A model generated the notes under the pieces. That model did not search any database. It had not been told where the DNA came from and worked only from the letters and a program-made list of their open reading frames with translations. Source: Brachionus koreanus (taxonomy: Eukaryota > Rotifera > Eurotatoria > Ploima > Brachionidae). Taken from it: a DNA stretch of 64,000 nt. Made by a program: the position numbers and the translations under genes. Positions 57,618 through 64,000 of this stretch are shown one piece after another. Position 1 is the stretch's first letter. Each line of letters starts with the position of its first letter. The DNA lies in NCBI GenBank assembly GCA_016987375.1, contig PJRA01000323.1, positions 1,853,441 through 1,917,440 of the forward strand. The letters are read 5' to 3'.

Positions 57618-59813
57618 TTAAAAATCATAAAAAAATCTCTCTTTTATTTCAAAAAAATTCAAAAAATTTCCATTTGATTTTTCTTTGCATTTGGTGCAAC
57701 TAGAAATTTCTTCTTTCAAAATATTGCATAAAAAATCTCTTATTTTGGTGTAAACAAAGCAATCTTGACTTTCTGGTTTGCATATATTCAAATGGTCTTT
57801 ATTATCGACCAAATAAAATTCACCATAGTTAATATTGGCCGAAGCTTCAGTCACAGTATTAGTGTACAAATTAAATCCAAGATAGGTCGATTTTCCTTCG
57901 CACAAACTCAAAATTTTCAATTTATTGTCTCTTCTTACCAAATCCATAAAATCATTATTTAAACTAACCAAATAGTCACTTTGGGTAGACAACTCAAACA
58001 ACTCTACAGATGGATTAGTGGCAAATTTAAACTTAGTAACTGTCTTTGCTATTGAAGAACCCAAATGAGGCGTACTCAAAAAAATTATTGCTTTGGTATT
58101 CTTAAATATTTTACGGCCTTTTTCCCCAAGTTTATTTACATTCAACAAAAGTTGTTTAATGATCAGACCGCCCATTGAATGGCATACCCACACACACGGC
58201 TTTTCGCCTAGTCCAGTCTGACTCAATTCTCTAAACAAATCTACAGCTCTTTGTTTAATACTTGATTTTAATTTTATTTCCTCGATCAAGTCTTGACCCC
58301 AAAGACTGAACAAAGATTCATAATTAATGCCAAATATTCTCACATTGTTTTTTCCCAGATCATCCGGCAACCAATCTGCCGGCCAACAGTGGCTATAGAT
58401 TCTAAATTTTTTGTCAATATAAGCGTTAAGCTTATTAACGAATTCAGAATTGGAGCTAAGAACCAAATCATCTTGTCTCCATGTCTTGAAAACACTTCCA
58501 CGAAGACCATGCACAAAAATTATGTCAACCTGATGTTTGTGCTCTGTGCTTGGTACCGATTGCTTTACCAACTCGGAATAAAGTGGATGAAGTGGAAAGA
58601 TTAAATTAGGATACAAAACAGAATTTGAATTTTTGCTTTGACATAGATTGTATAGAATTTTGTGAGCTATTAGCTCTTTGGTGATGCCCAGTTTATCCTG
58701 ATTTTCCATTAAATTAGTTCTCATCTCATGGATACGCTTAAGCCAACCGGACTCTACAAATAAGCGCCTGTTACTTGGCCCTAAGCTTATAATGTTCAAA
58801 CAATTTCCAATTATATGCACATAAATTTCATCATTCTTGTATTTTTCATACAAAAGAAGTAAATATTCCATGCCACCCAATCTTAAAAATTCTTTGTAGT
58901 CCATTTGAACCATCCGAACGACCAGCTCAAAAATCAAGGCCTCATTTTTTTTAACAAACTCACTTTTAACTTTGTATTTTAAAGATCTAATTTTGTCTTT
59001 TTTAGTTTTTTCATCAGGCAATTCTAAAATTTCACTAAAATCGTCATCATCCAATTCATCTAGTAAATGTTCCATGTCATCCGACCAAAAGTTTATATTA
59101 CTTCTTTTCATGAAATATTCTGATATGGTCAATGATTTAATTTGATTGTTAAATTTTTTAAAAATTTTTGAATCAAATTTTGAATTTTGTTCACAAAAAA
59201 TTTTCTGAAATTCGAATAAAAGAAAATAGTCCGGATCGTCAAATATGCTAGTTGGTTTTTTGTGGGGATTCATTTTGTTCAGCTTTTGGCTTGTGCCCGG
59301 AGGTTCTGAGCGAAAAAATCTATTGTCACATGCATGAGATTTGTATGCTAAATCGATAGCTAGATCATAATTGATTAGTTGGCCAATGTACATCGCTAAA
59401 CCGTCATTTAAAAAAGGATTTGGTTTAGGTTTTGACAAGCGAAGTTTGGTTAAGTTTTCCAGCTTGGTAATCGTTTTAGACCAATCAGTAGATATTTTAT
59501 CTAATTCATTGATGCATCTCTGATAATTTTTATTATTTGGATTTTTTTCAGCTAGCTTTATTAAAGCAATAGCATTTTGAAATCTTGGTAGAGATACTAA
59601 ATTTTCTACACTCGTGCTCTCAATGTAGTCTGGCGGCCTATTTACCAAGTTTTTTGGATCTAAATCATTTGTTAGCGAGGCTTGTGTCAATGGTTCATTT
59701 TCTTGGTTAGTTTTTGGAATATATTTAGATGTGATATAGCCGAATAATGTCAATGAACTGCCAATGTAAATTGCTTTGTTTGAAGCTAACCGAAAGAGAA
59801 TGTTTTTAATCAT
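57618..59813 (-). CDS. SERAC1: SERAC1-like serine hydrolase, single exon
   Basis: 731 aa, intronless (human 654 aa, multi-exon). Residues 13-30 form a hydrophobic segment after a basic start, fitting the mitochondrial/ER-membrane-contact anchor of SERAC1. Residues about 290-400 are helical, armadillo-like repeats. The alpha/beta-hydrolase domain starts at IIFVHGLRGSVFKTWRQ (431-447), continues with CWPADWLPDDL and NVRIFGINYES, and has the nucleophile elbow CHSMGG (S546), IIFLSTPHLGSS (577-588) and KDHLNICKP (672-680) with the likely catalytic H674. In humans SERAC1 remodels phosphatidylglycerol at mitochondria-ER contacts and affects cholesterol trafficking. The gene lies between the 150-aa membrane protein (163 bp upstream) and CSN5 (149 bp downstream), all on the minus strand. 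The ATG is the first in the frame and starts the anchor. Confidence 0.93.
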   Translation of the reverse strand: MIKNILFRLASNKAIYIGSSLTLFGYITSKYIPKTNQENEPLTQASLTNDLDPKNLVNRPPDYIESTSVENLVSLPRFQNAIALIKLAEKNPNNKNYQRCINELDKISTDWSKTITKLENLTKLRLSKPKPNPFLNDGLAMYIGQLINYDLAIDLAYKSHACDNRFFRSEPPGTSQKLNKMNPHKKPTSIFDDPDYFLLFEFQKIFCEQNSKFDSKIFKKFNNQIKSLTISEYFMKRSNINFWSDDMEHLLDELDDDDFSEILELPDEKTKKDKIRSLKYKVKSEFVKKNEALIFELVVRMVQMDYKEFLRLGGMEYLLLLYEKYKNDEIYVHIIGNCLNIISLGPSNRRLFVESGWLKRIHEMRTNLMENQDKLGITKELIAHKILYNLCQSKNSNSVLYPNLIFPLHPLYSELVKQSVPSTEHKHQVDIIFVHGLRGSVFKTWRQDDLVLSSNSEFVNKLNAYIDKKFRIYSHCWPADWLPDDLGKNNVRIFGINYESLFSLWGQDLIEEIKLKSSIKQRAVDLFRELSQTGLGEKPCVWVCHSMGGLIIKQLLLNVNKLGEKGRKIFKNTKAIIFLSTPHLGSSIAKTVTKFKFATNPSVELFELSTQSDYLVSLNNDFMDLVRRDNKLKILSLCEGKSTYLGFNLYTNTVTEASANINYGEFYLVDNKDHLNICKPESQDCFVYTKIRDFLCNILKEEISSCTKCKEKSNGNFLNFFEIKERFFYDF

Positions 59814-59976
59814 TTAAAGAAAGTTTGTTTTAAAATATTTTTTTTAAGAGTGTATGTTAATAATTTTATGAAAAATTAGATTTTAATTGAAGACATTCAA
59901 AATGGGTGATCATGTTTTTATCAGCTTTTTAGACTTTTAATCAAAAATGCCATTATTTTAATTCAATAAATTTTAT

Positions 59977-60429
59977 TTATAAATTGAAAGATGTTTGAAA
60001 AAAATTAAGAATAAATGTTATTAGTATAACCATCAAAAAGACCATCAACGATAGAACAATTTTTTGATAGTATTCGAATTGAATTGATTTGGATGTAAAA
60101 TGCTTGTCACACTTGCAAAGTCTATTCTTAGCGTAATATTCGTTCTTATTTTTGACGATCTCGTTTTGTTTTTTGTAAAACAGATCATATAAATCAGCTT
60201 TGATGAAATCAATAGCAATTTTGCATTGTGGTTTTTTGACACTTTTTTCTAGATTTATTGCACAGCTATTTCTGCTCAATTTAGTATCGCTATTGTAAGA
60301 GTATTTAGAAGCTGATTGATTGTCTAAAACTTCGGTTTTAATTATTGAAGAAGATGAAAGTTTGATATCGTACAGGTTTTGGTCTACTTTCAGAAAATTA
60401 TTGGTCTCATCATTTGTAAAATTTTTCAT
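59977..60429 (-). CDS. Unrecognised 150-aa protein with a C-terminal membrane segment
   Basis: A single open frame. Residues 1-70 are polar and Ser/Asn/Lys-rich, residues 71-118 are basic and helical with one Cys pair (LCKCDKHF), and residues about 123-145 form a single strong hydrophobic helix (KIVLSLMVFLMVILITFILN) followed by only seven residues, the topology of a tail-anchored protein. No family motif is recognised. Codon use resembles the neighbouring SERAC1, and the two are separated by only 163 bp on the same strand, so it is probably a real, lineage-restricted gene and may be co-transcribed with SERAC1. Confidence 0.6.
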   Translation of the reverse strand: MKNFTNDETNNFLKVDQNLYDIKLSSSSIIKTEVLDNQSASKYSYNSDTKLSRNSCAINLEKSVKKPQCKIAIDFIKADLYDLFYKKQNEIVKNKNEYYAKNRLCKCDKHFTSKSIQFEYYQKIVLSLMVFLMVILITFILNFFQTSFNL

Positions 60430-60569
60430 TTATTTTGCGCTTAATAAGAAATTTTTGAAGCAATTAAAAACTTGGTGATTTTTAAATGATTTTATTTTTA
60501 ATTTTTGATCTAAAAATTTTTATCAAAAGAGAAGAATTTACTTAAAGCAATGTTATAAAGTGTATATCA

Positions 60570-60876
60570 AGAGTTGTTTAAAAATCACAAGTCTAAAGTC
60601 AAGTCTGGACTTGGAAATTTTTTTCTTGATTTTAAAGTACGGACAAATAGTTTAATTTTATTGATTTTGAGATAAACTAGGCTGTCGAAATAGGTTCCAA
60701 AAAAAATCATTTACCAATAAACCCTGATGAAATTATTTTCCATTCCAGGTAGCTATTTTGGTGGTCTAGTTTAGCTCAAAATCAATAAAATTAAACTATT
60801 TGTCCGTACTTTAAAATCAAGAAAAAAATTTCCAAGTCCAGACTTTACCTGTAACTTGTGACTTTTAAACAACTCT
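60570..60876. mobile_element. Well-preserved MITE-like element with ~102-bp terminal inverted repeats
   Basis: Arms 60570-60671 and 60775-60876 are reverse complements with only about six mismatches and no gaps; both start AGAGTTGTTTAAAA. The 103-bp centre is unique and non-coding. No transposase is encoded, so it would depend on another element. High arm identity suggests recent insertion or gene conversion between arms. A clear target-site duplication is not visible. Diverged relatives lie at 11054-11286 and 46679-46803. Confidence 0.82.
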
Positions 60877-61452
60877 GTGTTCGATCTATTACTTTCGTTA
60901 TTTTTCATTGTCAGTGACAACATAAAAATCAAGTTTGTATCTTTTATGTATTTCATATAATCTTGAGAATTTTTTATTTTGGTTAATGAAAAATTTGGGA
61001 TCTTGAAATAAACTTAGAATTATATGTTCTTCATTTACTTTATTCTGTATATTTCATCTAAAAAAGTATTTTTTTATGTATAATTTTTGTTTAATTATTG
61101 AATAAATCGGTAAATAAACTAAAAAAATAATAATGCTTAGTTAAAAAAATATTTAAAACAATTTTTTTCCATTGAATAGGATTAACCACTTGAATAAAAA
61201 TATAAACATACTAGATATTACTAGCCTCATTGACGATCCACAAGCAAGTAGAAAAAAAAATCTAATATTTTTTGTGTCGAGTTATTTAACAACAATCAAT
61301 TGAATATGGATTTTTTCTGGTAATAATTCTTGGAATACATCTAAATATTTCCGGCATTCAATTTTCATATTATTTGTCAATTTCTCATTGGAAGTGTCAG
61401 ATTGCAATCTGGTATACACTATAAACATTTTCTAAGAAAAGCGAATTAACTC

Positions 61453-61713
61453 GAATGGCCAACTACAGATGAATTAGCCCAATATCAAAAGAAGAAAAAA
61501 TTTGATGATAATTTATTATTAAATAGGATTCACGATCAAATAGAAGCAGTTATCAAACATAATCAATCTGGATTTAATATTATAAAAAATATTAAGAAAC
61601 TGGGAAAGAAGTGAGTCCTGCAAGACGAAATAATAGAATCATTCTTGTTTGTTAAAGTGATGAATTTTGAATTGAAGGAGGCAATTAACATTAGAACATT
61701 CGGTGTCAAATAG
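61453..61713 (+). pseudogene. Decayed open frame of unknown family
   Basis: 54 codons (WPTTDELAQYQKKKKFDD..., ...NRIHDQIEAVIKHNQSG) end in TGA at 61612 and the same frame continues open for 32 more codons. Codon use and amphipathic helices look protein-like, but no family is recognised and there is no promoter or splice context. It may be part of a mobile element. Confidence 0.3.
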
Positions 61714-62561
61714 CTACGAAATTATGTTCAATATTCAAAAAAATCAAATGATCAATTTCTATTTATGCAAAAACGAATTAAACCAAAATACCCGATTGTA
61801 TGAAATGCACTGGTAAGAGAAAATTGAAATATTATTTCAAGATAACTTAAATTTGAAAATTCAATTTAAAGCAATATTTCCTGTATTATTCTAGATTTTA
61901 ATTGATTTTTTAAAAAAATTTTAAAATAAAACAAATTACACGATCTTTGAAGCAAATTTATTTTAATGAAAAATTTTTTGATACTTTGTTTACTTTAGAG
62001 AAAAAAACTTAAGGATATTTTTTCTATAATTTATTTGTTGAGTCTATTTTTCAATTTGAATTGCTTTTTATTTCAATGATGATTATTTAGTTTTTACTTA
62101 ACTACTCATTAATAAATTCTATTTCGAGTGTTTGTTTGCTTTTCTTGAGTTTTGTCTCCTCTAAGAATTTAAGTATGACAAACTCGTTTTTAATTAATCA
62201 AGCTCAAAAATACTAAAATAAAAGACTAATTCAAACATAAAGAACACTTTATTTTTTTCACTTAAGATTAAAGCAAAGATATTATAAGATTTATTTGATT
62301 CTAAAAAATTAGCAAAAGAACGGTATGACCGTAAACCCAAAACCCGTTTTTTAAGTTTTCCTAGACGGCTTGATTGTTTGATGCACTCTACTTTAGATGA
62401 AATCTAAAGACCTTAACTGTTTCTTCTATTTTATCTAAATTAAATTGCCAGGGTATTCAAAAATCAGAAAATAATCTTTATTCATTATTAAGTGTGATGG
62501 ACATAGATAAAAAATTCAAAATTCAATATTTCTGATAATTTATTGAAAAAAATTGAAAAAA

Positions 62562-62762
62562 GAACAAAGTTTTACAAATCTTTTTTGATAGTTTGGTACA
62601 TTTTTACATAGAACTTATCGAAAATTCAACTTTTTGAAATAATTTTTTTATTTTAAAGCTAGGATCAGTCTGATTTTAAATTTTGAAAAAAATGGAAAAG
62701 TTCTTGTCTACTCTTATAGAAAATTAAACTTAACTTTAGTGCCATTTTTTTCTACACCCGTT
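62562..62762 (-). mobile_element. Second copy of the mariner-like element's end, inverted
   Basis: The reverse complement of this block aligns almost continuously with 8757-8970: shared GGGTGTAGAAAAAAA terminus, AAGTTAAGTTTAATTTTCTA, TTTTTTTCAAAATTTA, ATCTTAGCTTTAAAATAAAA-like and AAAAAAGATTTGTAAAACTT segments. Similarity ends inward near 62562. No transposase segment is visible beyond. Confidence 0.8.
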
Positions 62763-64000
62763 TTTTCTAATGTCAAAAAAGATCCCTGATTATATAATTG
62801 ATATAAATAATTAACGACAAAAACATTTAAAAAATCAACCATCTTGGCATGAAAATCACTGTATTTTCAATCAAAATCTGAGCTCAATTCTAACATATTA
62901 AGCAAATTATATATTTTTTTTTGAATCTTTTTTATTCTTAGATCCAGAATCTTTAAAAGTTTAAATTTTATATTTCAATTTTTTATTTTAATTAATTTTA
63001 ATCCATCAAATAGGGAAAATTTTTTCAATTTGCATTGAATTTCATAGTGCTATTCATATAAATATTTTATTACTTATTTTTAAGACTCAAATAGCAAAAT
63101 AAAAATTAATTAAATTTTTTTCTAATAATATCGTAAACTCTTGTCTAATTTAGTCTGAATTGAATTTTGAAGTTGTTAAATTTCATAAGATCATCTGACA
63201 AAGAAATTTTTTTTAGAATCAGCACATCTAAAATTAACCCTTAAAGATGCCTTAAAAGAGAAAAAAAAACAGATTTTTGTTCATGTATATCTTGGTGCAG
63301 AAATATTTTCTAAATTTTTAAATTCTAATAAAATAATTAAACGGATGATCATCTAAATAAAATAATTCATTAGGGTTGTTTAGATGCTATTTGTGTATTA
63401 ATATTTTTTTCCTAATTTTACTTGTAATTCATTCGAAATTACAATATTTATCTTGCAATTAAAACTTTTTTTTCAAAAAATTCAACTTTTGATTAATTTT
63501 TTTATTTGATTTTTATTTAGACTTCTGGTGTTCTTAGTGTAATTTTTTTTAAGATTTCATTAATCTATGATTCAATATTTGAAAATTTTAACTATATTTT
63601 TTCCTCAATTAAAAAAATATATTTTTCGAGTTTTGAATTTCAAGGGTAGTCAAAAGATTAGTGCCCATGTGTCAACTGACTGATTAGCGCTTCATTTAGT
63701 GATTTCATTATTAAAAATGAATTACTATTTATGTTAAAAATATATAAAATTTTAAAAAATTGAATTCTAAATCTAAGAATAATTTATTCCCAATCCTAAT
63801 TCTACTTTTTATTGATTCAATTGTTATTCGAAAAAATTTAACAACAATTTATTTAGGTAAATAATTCAAATTTTGAAAAAAAATCTGTATAAAATTAATA
63901 TATACTAATGGAAATTGAATGCTTAAACGCTGAAAATTTCAAAAATTTTTTCTTGATCACAAAAAAATTTAATAATCTTGAATTACAATATTCAAGGGTC

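Larger units (their letters stand above)
60430..64000. other. Intergenic DNA at the window's right end
   Basis: Contains the inverted-repeat element at 60570-60876, a decayed open frame at 61453-61713 and a mariner-like end at 62562-62762. The remaining roughly 2.5 kb is AT-rich and shows nothing coding on either strand. Confidence 0.5.

Noticed and set aside
58293..58604. 103-codon open frame opposite SERAC1
   Set aside because: Shadow of the conserved hydrolase domain on the minus strand.

Overview
The window reads as nuclear DNA of a small, very AT-rich invertebrate. Every confidently recognised gene is an animal gene (ephrin, fukutin-like, TTLL10, TRAFD1, TPX2, CCDC50, mitochondrial uS11, SERAC1, CSN5, SWS1/ZSWIM7, POP1). 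Many introns are only about 47-60 nt with GT-AG ends, TAA/TAG/TGA act as stops in the standard code, and the intergenic DNA is littered with dead non-LTR retrotransposons, mariner- and MULE-like transposons and short inverted-repeat elements. Compact introns, extreme AT content and this gene set suit a spiralian such as a monogonont rotifer (Brachionus-like). That is inference: no rRNA or mitochondrial marker is present to prove it.

Layout: 2.8-4.3 kb, a seven-exon TRAFD1-type zinc-finger gene (+). 7.7-8.2 kb, a small acidic protein (+). 8.7-11.4 kb, transposon remains. 11.9-12.4 kb ZSWIM7 and, 94 bp downstream, 12.5-17.4 kb POP1 (+), split by a 2.6-kb intron full of repeat fragments. 17.7-19.1 kb, a short TPX2 (+). 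21.8-24.4 kb, CCDC50-like (+) with a GC-AG intron. 24.6-25.5 kb, MRPS11 (-), tail to tail with CCDC50. 26.1 kb, an assembly gap beside a reverse-transcriptase relic. 27.3-34.0 kb, TTLL10 (-), followed in frame, after one TAG, by a 196-codon open frame. 34-43.7 kb, a gene-free stretch of about 9.8 kb ending at a TATA box and a single-exon GPI-type ephrin (+, 43.8-44.5 kb). 45-47 kb, MULE and inverted-repeat debris. 47.7-48.9 kb, a damaged fukutin-like gene (-). 50.2-51.4 kb, a laminin-G protein (-). 54.1-60.4 kb, a head-to-tail minus-strand run (unknown 150-aa membrane protein, SERAC1, CSN5) with gaps of only 163 and 149 bp. 60.6-64 kb, a well-preserved inverted-repeat element, a second mariner-like terminus and otherwise nothing coding.

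Functionally this is a mixture of housekeeping genes (RNase P/MRP, recombination, mitoribosome, COP9 signalosome, spindle assembly) and animal-specific genes (ephrin signalling, tubulin polyglycylation, dystroglycan-type glycosylation). There is no sign of a metabolic cluster or of recent horizontal transfer. I did not find a convincing novel defence-type or enzymatic system. The most unusual items are the TTLL10 extension, the tight minus-strand gene run, the dispersed inverted-repeat families and the eroded fukutin-like gene. Exon models were built by eye from splice signals, reading-frame continuity and remembered family alignments; no search was run.
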